From the NCBI GenBank assembly GCA_034436035.1, contig DAOTVW010000006.1, positions 1 through 12,381 of the forward strand: 12,381 nt of DNA, in the 5' to 3' direction. Below the pieces are notes generated by a model. That model saw only the letters and a list, made by a program, of their open reading frames with translations. It made no database searches and was not told the DNA's origin. Position 1 is the first letter of the stretch, and each line of letters opens with the position of its first letter. Positions 7,382 through 12,381 of the stretch are shown in pieces. The DNA comes from UBA4823 sp034436035. Its GTDB lineage: Bacteria; Chloroflexota; Anaerolineae; Anaerolineales; UBA4823. The translations under genes were made by a program, and so were the position numbers.

Positions 7382-7410
7382 TTGTTGCATAAACAACGCG
7401 TGTTTAAAAT
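7382..7410 (+). promoter_or_regulatory. Predicted doxX-LUD promoter (TTGTTG-17-TAAAAT), overlapping the tetR promoter
   Basis: TTGTTG (7382-7387) and TAAAAT (7405-7410) are 17 bp apart on the plus strand, with a predicted start near 7417. Its -10 box shares five bases with the tetR -10 on the other strand, so the two polymerases would compete for the site. The -35 also lies in a small palindrome, TTGTT-GCATA-AACAA (7382-7396). Confidence 0.5.
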
Positions 7411-7416
7411 AACACG
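7399..7416. promoter_or_regulatory. Candidate TetR operator palindrome
   Basis: CGTGTT (7399-7404) and AACACG (7411-7416) are perfect inverted arms around a 6-bp A+T spacer, an 18-bp dyad of the size TetR dimers often bind. It covers the -10 boxes of both divergent promoters and the predicted tetR start. Binding would block transcription both ways. This is inference from position and symmetry. Confidence 0.5.
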
Positions 7417-7434
7417 GAATCGGCGAAGTGTCAA
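7406..7434 (-). promoter_or_regulatory. Predicted tetR promoter (TTGACA-17-TATTTT)
   Basis: On the minus strand a perfect -35 TTGACA (7429-7434) is followed after 17 bp by TATTTT (7406-7411). The predicted start is near 7399, leaving about 100 nt of leader before the ATG at 7298. The -10 box lies within the palindrome at 7399-7416, which fits autorepression. Confidence 0.6.
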
Positions 7435-7500
7435 TCCTATATGACTCGCCAAAATGATTTGATATCACTAATTTATTTCTTATTTTATGGAGGTAATGCA

Positions 7501-7884
7501 ATGAACATTTTGTTTCTTATCGGCCGAATTATTGTTGGTTTCTTTTGGCTGATGAATGCCTATAATCATTTCGCCCAAGCGAAAATGATGGTGCCTTACG
7601 CTCAATCGAAGGGGGTGCCAATGGCGGGGTTAATGGTGCCTGGCTCTGGTCTCCTTTTAGTCGCAGGCGGTCTGAGCATCCTCACCGGTTTGTACCCCAC
7701 CTTGGGCGTTCTCGCATTGGTATTATTTTTGCTGCCAGTTACTTTTATGATGCATAATTTCTGGGCAGTGCAGGACCCGCAAATGAAAATGGGAGAAATG
7801 GTCAACTTCATGAAAAATATGGCTTTATTGGGTTTTAGCCTCATGATACTGGCAATCCCACAGCCCTGGCCGTTTAGCCTATAA
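7501..7884 (+). CDS. DoxX-family membrane protein
   Basis: 127 aa, almost wholly hydrophobic, with four likely membrane segments at about 2-22, 44-64, 66-86 and 103-119. The pattern R-I-I-V-G-x-x-W-L-M-N-A-x-x-H-F near the N-terminus, the P-G-S-G-L-L-L-V-A-G-G turn and L-x-G-L-Y-P-x-L-G match small DoxX/DoxD-like proteins. The family is named from thiosulfate:quinone oxidoreductase subunits, but most stand-alone members have no proven reaction; some are tied to oxidative or thiol stress. Start: GGAGGT (7489-7494) is 6 nt before ATG 7501; the in-frame ATG at 7441 would add 20 residues without a ribosome site. It is first in the pair with the LUD gene (35-nt gap) and probably controlled by the divergent TetR. 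Confidence 0.85.
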   Translation: MNILFLIGRIIVGFFWLMNAYNHFAQAKMMVPYAQSKGVPMAGLMVPGSGLLLVAGGLSILTGLYPTLGVLALVLFLLPVTFMMHNFWAVQDPQMKMGEMVNFMKNMALLGFSLMILAIPQPWPFSL

Positions 7885-7919
7885 ACAGAAAACATCTCAA
7901 AATTTACAAGGAAGATAAA

Positions 7920-8549
7920 ATGACAGAAAGAACTCTCACCGTCAATCCAAAATATGCCCAACCTGCCAGCGATGAACAAATCGCCCGGACGGCACAAGCT
8001 TTAGAAGCACATGGTTTTCAAGTTTTCGTCACGGCGAATGGCAAGGAGGCGCGCCAAAAAGTTTTCGAGCTCATCCCAGCTGGTGCAGAGGTGTTCACCG
8101 CCACTTCGCGTACTCTGGACAGCCTTAACATACCAGCAGAAGTCGATCAACGTTACAACTCAGTGCGTGTTCGCTTAGCAGCCATGAATCCGCAAACCCA
8201 AATGCGGGAAATGATCAAACTCGGGGCAGTTCCAGACTATATGATCGGCAGTGTACATGCCGTCACGGAAAATGGCAGCGTCATTATCGCCTCCAATACA
8301 GGCAGCCAATTAGCCGGTTATGCAGCCAGCGCAGCGCATGTCGTGTGGGTAGTTGGTATCCAAAAAATTGTTCCCGATTTAGAAGAGGCAGTTAAACGGG
8401 TTGAGGAATACTGCTTACCACTGGAAGATCAGCGCGCAATGCAGGTATACAACATGCATAGCAATGTGAGCAAATTGCTCATCGTTCACCGCGAGGTAAT
8501 GCCCGGACGAACCACCATCATTTTTGTAAAAGAAAACTTGGGCTTTTAG
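7920..8549 (+). CDS. LUD-domain protein (LutC/YkgG-like)
   Basis: 209 aa consisting of one LUD (DUF162) domain. Visible family marks are T-A-T-S-R-T-L-D (60-67), M-I-G-S-V-H-A-V-T-E-N-G (108-119), A-S-N-T-G-S-Q-L (124-131) and V-V-G-x-Q-K-I-V-P-D-L-E-E-A (145-158). LutC is part of the LutABC lactate-utilisation complex, but no lutA or lutB is present here, so a lactate role should not be assumed; stand-alone LUD proteins of this shape are common and unassigned. There are no Fe-S cysteine motifs. AAGGA (7908-7912) lies 7 nt before the ATG. It appears co-transcribed with doxX. A small 6-bp hairpin (8561-8575) follows the stop. Confidence 0.85.
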   Translation: MTERTLTVNPKYAQPASDEQIARTAQALEAHGFQVFVTANGKEARQKVFELIPAGAEVFTATSRTLDSLNIPAEVDQRYNSVRVRLAAMNPQTQMREMIKLGAVPDYMIGSVHAVTENGSVIIASNTGSQLAGYAASAAHVVWVVGIQKIVPDLEEAVKRVEEYCLPLEDQRAMQVYNMHSNVSKLLIVHREVMPGRTTIIFVKENLGF

Positions 8550-8560
8550 AATAATTCAGA

Positions 8561-8575
8561 CCATTTTCCAAATGG
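8561..8575. other. Small hairpin after the LUD gene
   Basis: CCATTT-TCC-AAATGG is a perfect 6-bp stem with a 3-nt loop, 12 nt after the LUD stop. No T-run follows on the plus strand, so it is a poor intrinsic terminator, though it could protect the 3' end of the mRNA. Confidence 0.35.
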
Positions 8576-8594
8576 CATTGAAAAATAATTGAAA

Positions 8595-8682
8595 GGGAAC
8601 AAATCGAGCGAAGCAAGACAATATATATCGGGAAAAAATTGCCTTAGCTTCGCTCTCGATTACAACCCCATTTGATGTTCCC
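8595..8682. repeat. 88-bp imperfect inverted repeat next to the MNT/HEPN module
   Basis: Three nested paired blocks: GGGAAC (8595-8600) with GTTCCC (8677-8682); AATCGAG+CGAAGC (8602-8614) with GCTTCG-CT-CTCGATT (8647-8661, two-base bulge); and AAG-A-CAAT (8615-8622) with ATTG-C-CTT (8638-8645). The central loop is A+T-rich, and 15 unpaired bases sit on the right side between the first two blocks. On the minus strand the structure is followed by TTTCAATTATTTTTC, so it may end the HEPN transcript. Other options are a structured RNA or the relic of a small inverted-repeat element. No open frame of note lies in 8550-8736. Confidence 0.6.
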
Positions 8683-8736
8683 AAATTAAGCCAATAAGGA
8701 TTATGATGTCTAAGGAAAAATAGGAAGGAATTAATG

Positions 8737-9195
8737 CTATAAATTTTCGTCCATCATTTCAGGATGATTACGTATCCAAACCCGGAAAGCATTGCTCAAT
8801 GCCATAACGTCATCCAAGTGAAACGTGCAAACCTCATACAATTCACCTGGGCTCACATCATGGTAAAAATGAACTAAACGATTGCGGTAACCTGCCATTT
8901 TATAAAGAAGATCAGCCTCTGAGGCGGAAAGTACCTTTTGAGCTAAAAGGCCAGCAGCCACTTCTTTGTATTCTGTAACCCCCTTTCCAAATCCTTTTGC
9001 AAGGATATGGCGTCCCAAATCGAAAAGCGCCTCAAGCGCACGCCGTAAGCAAGATTCAGCTGCCCAAATGTTGCGTGAATCGCTTAAAAATTCCGCTTCT
9101 GATTTGATCGGTAAGGCGTTGATCTCCGCTAACATCCGATCAACCCAATCAAGCCGATCTACAATTATCCGTTTAGAGAGCTTGCCTGTTATCAC
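8737..9195 (-). CDS. hepT: HEPN-domain RNase toxin (HepT-like, type VII TA)
   Basis: 152 aa, helical, of the HepT/DUF86 type. Residues 104-111 (R-N-R-L-V-H-F-Y) form the R-x4-H-x-Y motif: Arg and His are the HEPN RNase residues, and the Tyr (Tyr111) is the kind of residue that partner MntA modifies with AMP in studied pairs. The upstream half has the usual W-A-A-E-S-C-L-R-R-A-L-E-A-L-x-D-L-G-R-H helix. It should be a ribonuclease toxin held inactive by the adjacent nucleotidyltransferase. The start is a GTG at 9195, three nt after the MNT stop and in the same frame; GGAAAG about 14 nt upstream is a weak ribosome site, so coupling to MNT translation is likely. The gene ends in DENL at a TAG. 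Confidence 0.85.
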   Translation of the reverse strand: MITGKLSKRIIVDRLDWVDRMLAEINALPIKSEAEFLSDSRNIWAAESCLRRALEALFDLGRHILAKGFGKGVTEYKEVAAGLLAQKVLSASEADLLYKMAGYRNRLVHFYHDVSPGELYEVCTFHLDDVMALSNAFRVWIRNHPEMMDENL

Positions 9196-9198
9196 CGT

Positions 9199-9609
9199 TC
9201 ATCTACTTTCCAAGATGAGGTCTATTCGCTGTCGCTCAAATTGAGCCAAATCTCCAGCCCGGCGTAATACATACAATTCGAACTCATCAGCTTCATAGTC
9301 ATCTCGGGCATATAGACGATAACCCCGAACAGCATTAGCAGCCAAAAATGTATCAGCATCGTTGAGTATCACCAAATCAACCCGATTCACTTTAAACAGT
9401 TCTTCTAGCGCCTGGGCGAAATCGACTTTCTGACGAACAGAAAAATGTCCATCGATAAGCAATGCTACATCTAAATCGCTTTCTTCATTCTTTGGGAATT
9501 CATGGGCAAGCAATGAAAGTATCTCGGCAGAACGGCTGCCAAAAACATAAAGAGCTTGGATCGGATAAGATTCACATAGCGTTTTGATCTTTGCCTTAAG
9601 ATCGTCCAT
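9199..9609 (-). CDS. mntA: MNT-type nucleotidyltransferase antitoxin (MntA-like)
   Basis: 136 aa. A minimal polymerase-beta fold nucleotidyltransferase: V-F-G-S-R (22-26, Gly24/Ser25), D-L-D (Asp45, Asp47) and a third acid in R-V-D-L-V-I-L (Asp78). The gap between GS and DxD is 19 residues, about nine longer than the usual GSx10DxD, adding a charged loop (AHEFPKNEES). Partner MntA proteins inactivate HepT by adding AMP to its RX4HXY tyrosine, so this is the likely antitoxin. Start: ATG 9609 lies six nt after TATAAT (9616-9621), predicting a leaderless mRNA; in-frame ATGs at 9624 and 9636 lie upstream of that start, and 9624 directly abuts GGAGG, too close to use. The stop is followed by one codon and the hepT GTG. 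Confidence 0.85.
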   Translation of the reverse strand: MDDLKAKIKTLCESYPIQALYVFGSRSAEILSLLAHEFPKNEESDLDVALLIDGHFSVRQKVDFAQALEELFKVNRVDLVILNDADTFLAANAVRGYRLYARDDYEADEFELYVLRRAGDLAQFERQRIDLILESR

Positions 9610-9615
9610 AACTTT

Positions 9616-9621
9616 ATTATA
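9616..9621 (-). promoter_or_regulatory. Consensus -10 box of the MNT/HEPN operon (leaderless)
   Basis: On the minus strand TATAAT is followed by AAAGTT and then the ATG at 9609, so +1 coincides with the start codon. The -35 region (about 9639-9644) is weak. This is the same TATAAT-N6-ATG spacing as at the aldolase gene. Confidence 0.45.
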
Positions 9622-9697
9622 CATCCTCCATCCCATTCAACTATGGTTTTTTAATTTCTTATCAAAAATATAACTTCTACAAATACAGCTTTTGGAT

Positions 9698-9703
9698 TAA
9701 AAT
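9698..9703 (+). promoter_or_regulatory. Candidate -10 box of the dioxygenase-PPOX pair
   Basis: TAAAAT ends eight bases before the ATG at 9712, giving a leader of about two nt if used. No ribosome site is evident, and no clear -35 is seen. It is back-to-back with the MNT promoter in the 102-bp intergenic space. Confidence 0.35.
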
Positions 9704-9711
9704 AAACTCCT

Positions 9712-10524
9712 ATGAATAATAATATATTAAAAGCCCAAATTATCTATTTTTCTCATGGTGGCGGCCCTTTGCCAATCCTTGGTGATTCTGGACATAAAGC
9801 CATGGTGGATTTCATGATCCAGCTGCCCAAGCAACTGACAAAGCCAGATAGCATCGTGGTTGTCAGCGCCCATTGGGAAGAAAAATTTGCTACCTTATTG
9901 GGTTCTCCACATCCTCCTATGTTTTACGATTACTACGGGTTTCCCCCACAAGCCTATGAAATTAATTACCCTGCCCCAGGAAATCCAGAATTGGCGCAGA
10001 GAATTGCTGATTTGCTCAATGCGCAACACATTCCATCCCGCATAGACCCTGAGAGAGGGTTTGACCACGGTGCATTCATCCCTTTAAAGCTAATGTACCC
10101 CGCCGCTGATATTCCTGTCATTCAACTTTCCCTATTACGCGGATTGAACCCGAGCGCACATATTGCCCTTGGTAAAGCACTCCGCGCTTTGTTGAACGAA
10201 AATATTCTCGTGATTGGGTCTGGCTTTTCATTCCACAACCAGAACGCCTTCTTTGGGCAAAGATTAGGCGCACCCGATCCAGCCAATGACGCATTTCAGA
10301 ATTGGTTGATTGAAACCTGCACCGCTGACTTGACTGAGGCGGAACGCGAACAGCGTCTCGTCGAATGGGAGAAAGCCCCTTCTGCCCGTTACTGTCACCC
10401 ACGTGAAGAGCATTTGCTGCCCCTCCATGTGTGTCAGGCAATGGCAAATAATCGTGCGGAGGTAGTTTTTGACGACAAAATTTTGGGCAAACGTGGCGTT
10501 GGTTTCTTATGGAGGTCATGGTGA
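9712..10524 (+). CDS. DODA/LigB-type extradiol ring-cleavage dioxygenase
   Basis: 270 aa, usual length for the YgiD/DODA branch of LigB-type enzymes. Visible marks are S-H-G-G-G-P (14-19, His15), V-V-S-A-H-W-E (50-56, His54), Y-D-Y-Y-G-F-P-P (72-79), N-Y-P-A-P-G (85-90), R-G-F-D-H-G-A-F-I-P-L (115-125, His119), G-S-G-F-S-F-H-N (169-176, His175) and H-P-R-E-E-H-L-L-P (229-237). The conserved histidines would bind one Fe(II) or Zn(II). Family members open catechol-type rings such as DOPA, with O2; E. coli YgiD does this to L-DOPA, but the physiological substrate here is unknown. No other aromatic-degradation gene is nearby. Its TGA overlaps the PPOX start (GTGA), so the two are translationally coupled. 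Probably cytoplasmic. Confidence 0.92.
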   Translation: MNNNILKAQIIYFSHGGGPLPILGDSGHKAMVDFMIQLPKQLTKPDSIVVVSAHWEEKFATLLGSPHPPMFYDYYGFPPQAYEINYPAPGNPELAQRIADLLNAQHIPSRIDPERGFDHGAFIPLKLMYPAADIPVIQLSLLRGLNPSAHIALGKALRALLNENILVIGSGFSFHNQNAFFGQRLGAPDPANDAFQNWLIETCTADLTEAEREQRLVEWEKAPSARYCHPREEHLLPLHVCQAMANNRAEVVFDDKILGKRGVGFLWRSW

Positions 10525-10904
10525 GCATCACAGAACAATTTCAGCATCACAAATATATTAATCTCACCACATTCCGAAAAAACGGAATAGCGGTTCCAAC
10601 ACCAGTATGGTTTGTTGAGATAGATGGAAACCTTTACGTTTTCACCGGGGCACAGACCGGTAAAGCCAAACGGATTCGTGCCAATGGGCGTGCGAGTGTC
10701 GCCCCAAGCGACGCGCGTGGTAATCCACTCGCCGAATTCCTTCCTATGAAAGCGAGCATAGTCACCGATCCTGCCACAATCAAAAACGCCGACAAAGTTT
10801 ATCAACAAAAATACGGTTTACAGCGGAAACTGATGACCTGGCTCAACGCCCTCATGGGGAGAAAAGATAAACCAATTTTAATTCGTCTATCCCCTGCTGA
10901 ATAA
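10521..10904 (+). CDS. PPOX-class F420-dependent oxidoreductase
   Basis: 127 aa, a small split-barrel (pyridoxamine-phosphate-oxidase fold) protein. The pattern Y-I-N-L-T-T-F-R-K-N-G-x-x-V-P-T-P-V-W-F near residues 12-31, L-Y-V-F-T-G-A-Q-T-G-K-A-K-R-I-R (38-53) and S-V-A-P-S-D-A-R-G (59-67) match the PPOX-class F420-dependent group known from actinobacteria and Chloroflexota. It would transfer hydride from F420H2 or bind a flavin/F420-like cofactor; the substrate is unknown. Start: the GGAGG at 10511-10515 is 5 nt before GTG 10521, which overlaps the dioxygenase stop (GTGA). ATG 10509 would lie ahead of that site and ATG 10518 would be only 1-2 nt from it. That pairing suggests a joint oxidation/reduction step, but this is inference. 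Confidence 0.85.
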   Translation: MSITEQFQHHKYINLTTFRKNGIAVPTPVWFVEIDGNLYVFTGAQTGKAKRIRANGRASVAPSDARGNPLAEFLPMKASIVTDPATIKNADKVYQQKYGLQRKLMTWLNALMGRKDKPILIRLSPAE

Positions 10905-11162
10905 ACTTTGATAAGATGAGTTTTTTCGATAAAGAAACAGGAAATTCTCCCGCATAGCCTACCGATTGATATCGTGTTGCAGATGGTTTTCAATCAGACT
11001 TTCCAGAACATTTCCATAGTAATTGTCAATGAGAACTTTACACCAGAATGAATTTTGTTGTACCGTCAACGATACAGCAAATTGAAAACAAGACCACTTT
11101 TCCAGTGTCAGGGGCTGTTCGGCTATATTTCCGAGACAGCCCCTCTTTGATTTAAGGTTAAA
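10905..11162. other. Intergenic region between convergent genes, no coding content
   Basis: This 258-bp stretch lies between the plus-strand PPOX gene and the minus-strand lipoprotein. No gene is recognised in it. It holds three hairpins: an A+T-rich one near 10922-10940 (GTTTTTTC...GAAAC), one at 11055-11080 (TTGTTGTA-C-CG-TCAA-CG-A-TACAGCAA, one mismatch and one G-U pair) and the terminator-like structure at 11110-11144. All would serve gene ends facing each other. Confidence 0.5.
11110..11144. terminator. Strong hairpin at convergent gene ends, likely terminator
   Basis: AGGGGCTGT (11110-11118) pairs with ACAGCCCCT (11136-11144), and TCGG (11119-11122) pairs with CCGA (11131-11134), giving 13 bp with a one-base bulge (G11135) and an 8-nt loop (CTATATTT). 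It starts 18 nt beyond the minus-strand lipoprotein stop and is followed on the plus strand by CTTTGATTT, a weak T-tract. A second small stem, CACT/AGTG inside 11092-11109, abuts it. A bidirectional terminator is the simplest reading. Confidence 0.65.
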
Positions 11163-12365
11163 CTAAGGCACAGTGAAAGAGATGATCAATTTTAATGAAT
11201 TAGTGAAGCGTACCATATTCTCTGCGCCATCACCGTTCGTTTCATGTTCATTAAACTGCAATCGGAAGCGAACGCGGTTGTTGCCAAGCGAGCTCTGAAT
11301 CTTACTGACCAAATCGGGGGCATTAAAGCTTGTATTGGATAATTCTCCGGCATTACACCATCTGACTACAGCGCCTGTACTGCTACCACTGTGATAATCG
11401 CTGGCATCCACACTGCCATAATTTTGCGGATACATCCTTAGACAACCCAAGGCAAAGGGATTGCCAAGCGTATCATATCCGCTAAAGTCGACATGCACCC
11501 CTAATATAGTGGCTGAGGCTGGAAGGGCAGAAATATCAAAGCTCACAAAACCTTGCTGGCCTAAATTGCTCACTGTGTCACCGACATACACAAAGCTAAA
11601 TACGGTTCCATTACTGCGGACTGCGCCACTCTCCCCCGGCACCAGAGGTGCAACTATTGCCCCTACAGGGGGTGGTAATGCCGGTAACGTGGCTGTTGGG
11701 GTTTGGGTTGGAGCAACCGCTTTGATTTTCACCCAAAACGCACCCGTTGATACCCCAAAGACAACCCCTCCCGCATCCCGTAAGAGGAAAAATCCCTGGT
11801 ACGTCCCCGGGGAAGCCGGCGCGACGAGATTAACCGATATATCCACTTCCTGTCCAGGGGCAACATTACCTGATAAAGGTTGCGTCGCTGGTGCATTCAT
11901 CTGATCGCCATGATCAAAGATCAATTGATAACTCGATGTCCAGGTACAGGAACCGATATTTCGTAATCGCCATGTCTTGGTGAAACTTGTTCCAACGGGT
12001 ATTTTCGTACCGTCTGGAACAGATACATCCTTGATAAATTTTGCTTGATTGCATGGTATGGGCGTATTGGTAGCCGTGGCTGGCGGCGGATTGGTATTGG
12101 TTGGTATCGCCGTATCGGTGCTGGTAGGTGTGGAAATTTGCTCACTTGGCATCAAAGTCTGAGTGATGCTTTCTGTTGGAACAGCACTGGGGATCAACTC
12201 ACTTGGCATTGCATTCGCTGTCAATTGTGCCACAACCGTTTGCACAGCTTGGGTATAGACCGCACCAGAAGTCTGCTGTGTGGGAGCAGTCGGGAATAAA
12301 CTGCACGCTAAACTGGTTAAAAACAAAAACAGAACCGCTACAATGACAGGTGTTTTTATTCTCAT
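11163..12365 (-). CDS. Lipoprotein with NBR1-like Ig domain and C-terminal beta-rich module
   Basis: 400 aa, complete. A hydrophobic signal (5-20) ends in a lipobox (LTSLAC, Cys21), so it is probably anchored to the membrane outer face. A Thr/Pro/Ser-rich, charge-poor spacer (about 24-104) follows. Residues about 105-215 match the NBR1-type Ig-like domain (F-I-K-D-V-S-V-P-D-G-T, then T-W-R-L-R-N-I-G-S-C-T-W, G-x-V-A-P-G-Q-E-V and P-G-T-Y-Q-G-F-F-L-L-R-D). This domain is widespread in Chloroflexota lipoproteins with no established role. After a second Thr/Pro linker, the C-terminal 160 residues form a beta-rich module (V-G-D-x-V-x-N-x-G-Q-Q-G-F-V-S-F-D-I-S-A-L-P) resembling DNRLRE-type or carbohydrate-binding sandwiches, with F-N-A-P-D-L and R-F-R-L-Q-F near the end. 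AAAGGAGG precedes the ATG at 5-nt spacing. Role likely cell-surface binding; unproven. Confidence 0.88.
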   Translation of the reverse strand: MRIKTPVIVAVLFLFLTSLACSLFPTAPTQQTSGAVYTQAVQTVVAQLTANAMPSELIPSAVPTESITQTLMPSEQISTPTSTDTAIPTNTNPPPATATNTPIPCNQAKFIKDVSVPDGTKIPVGTSFTKTWRLRNIGSCTWTSSYQLIFDHGDQMNAPATQPLSGNVAPGQEVDISVNLVAPASPGTYQGFFLLRDAGGVVFGVSTGAFWVKIKAVAPTQTPTATLPALPPPVGAIVAPLVPGESGAVRSNGTVFSFVYVGDTVSNLGQQGFVSFDISALPASATILGVHVDFSGYDTLGNPFALGCLRMYPQNYGSVDASDYHSGSSTGAVVRWCNAGELSNTSFNAPDLVSKIQSSLGNNRVRFRLQFNEHETNGDGAENMVRFTNSLKLIISFTVP

Positions 12366-12381
12366 TTCTTCCTCCTTTGGA

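Noticed and set aside
8561..8575. Intrinsic terminator for the LUD gene
   Set aside because: The stem is only 6 bp and A+T-rich with no T-run after it on the plus strand.
9199..9201. Selenocysteine or programmed read-through at the MNT TGA
   Set aside because: No SECIS-like hairpin is evident, the two proteins are each complete, and termination-reinitiation is simpler; kept only as a weak note on the in-frame junction.
9610..9636. Upstream ATG starts (9636, 9624) for the MNT gene
   Set aside because: 9624 directly abuts GGAGG with no spacing, and both lie before the transcription start implied by TATAAT at 9616-9621.
10802..10993. 63-codon minus-strand frame over the PPOX gene end
   Set aside because: Antisense to the PPOX coding end, no ribosome site and no recognisable domain.

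Overview
The window looks like a chromosomal stretch from a Chloroflexota bacterium, most likely Anaerolineae. This is an inference from gene content. Two lipoproteins have Thr/Pro/Ser-rich spacers after the lipobox, and one carries an NBR1-type Ig-like domain. A TPR-rich lipoprotein lytic transglycosylase and an F420-type PPOX protein are also present. I see no phage, plasmid, transposase or CRISPR signature, and no tRNA or rRNA.

Layout. (1) 1-801, minus: a lipoprotein with two tandem Cys-containing repeat domains, cut by the window edge. (2) 802-1037: a non-coding patch with a G+C-rich hairpin and six TCCGCGT units, ending in a TATAAT box six bases before the next ATG. (3) 1038-3245, plus: a likely operon of class II aldolase, CorA-type metal transporter and YbaK-type deacylase. 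(4) 3238-7298, minus: TetR regulator, lytic transglycosylase lipoprotein with its own promoter, and PAS-GGDEF diguanylate cyclase. The GGDEF gene converges with ybaK, with an 8-bp overlap inside a perfect hairpin. (5) 7299-8549: a compact divergent promoter between tetR and a doxX-LUD gene pair, with a palindrome covering both -10 boxes. (6) 8550-8736: a non-coding stretch holding an 88-bp imperfect inverted repeat. (7) 8737-9609, minus: a MNT nucleotidyltransferase/HEPN (MntA-HepT-like, type VII) toxin-antitoxin pair. (8) 9712-10904, plus: a DODA/LigB-type dioxygenase overlapping a PPOX F420-dependent reductase by GTGA. (9) 10905-11162: hairpins, no gene. (10) 11163-12365, minus: a lipoprotein with an NBR1-like Ig domain and a C-terminal beta-rich module.

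How the genes relate. The tetR, doxX and LUD genes read as one locally controlled membrane/redox unit. The transglycosylase and GGDEF protein may share a transcript, putting wall turnover beside c-di-GMP synthesis. The MNT/HEPN pair is a self-contained TA module. The dioxygenase and PPOX genes appear translationally coupled. Two genes (aldolase, MNT) share the same TATAAT-N6-ATG geometry, which predicts leaderless mRNAs, while most others have clear GGAGG-type ribosome sites. Nothing here is clearly a new multi-gene system. The best leads are the overlapping tetR/doxX promoter, the structured inverted repeat by the TA module, the in-frame MNT/HEPN junction and the leaderless starts.
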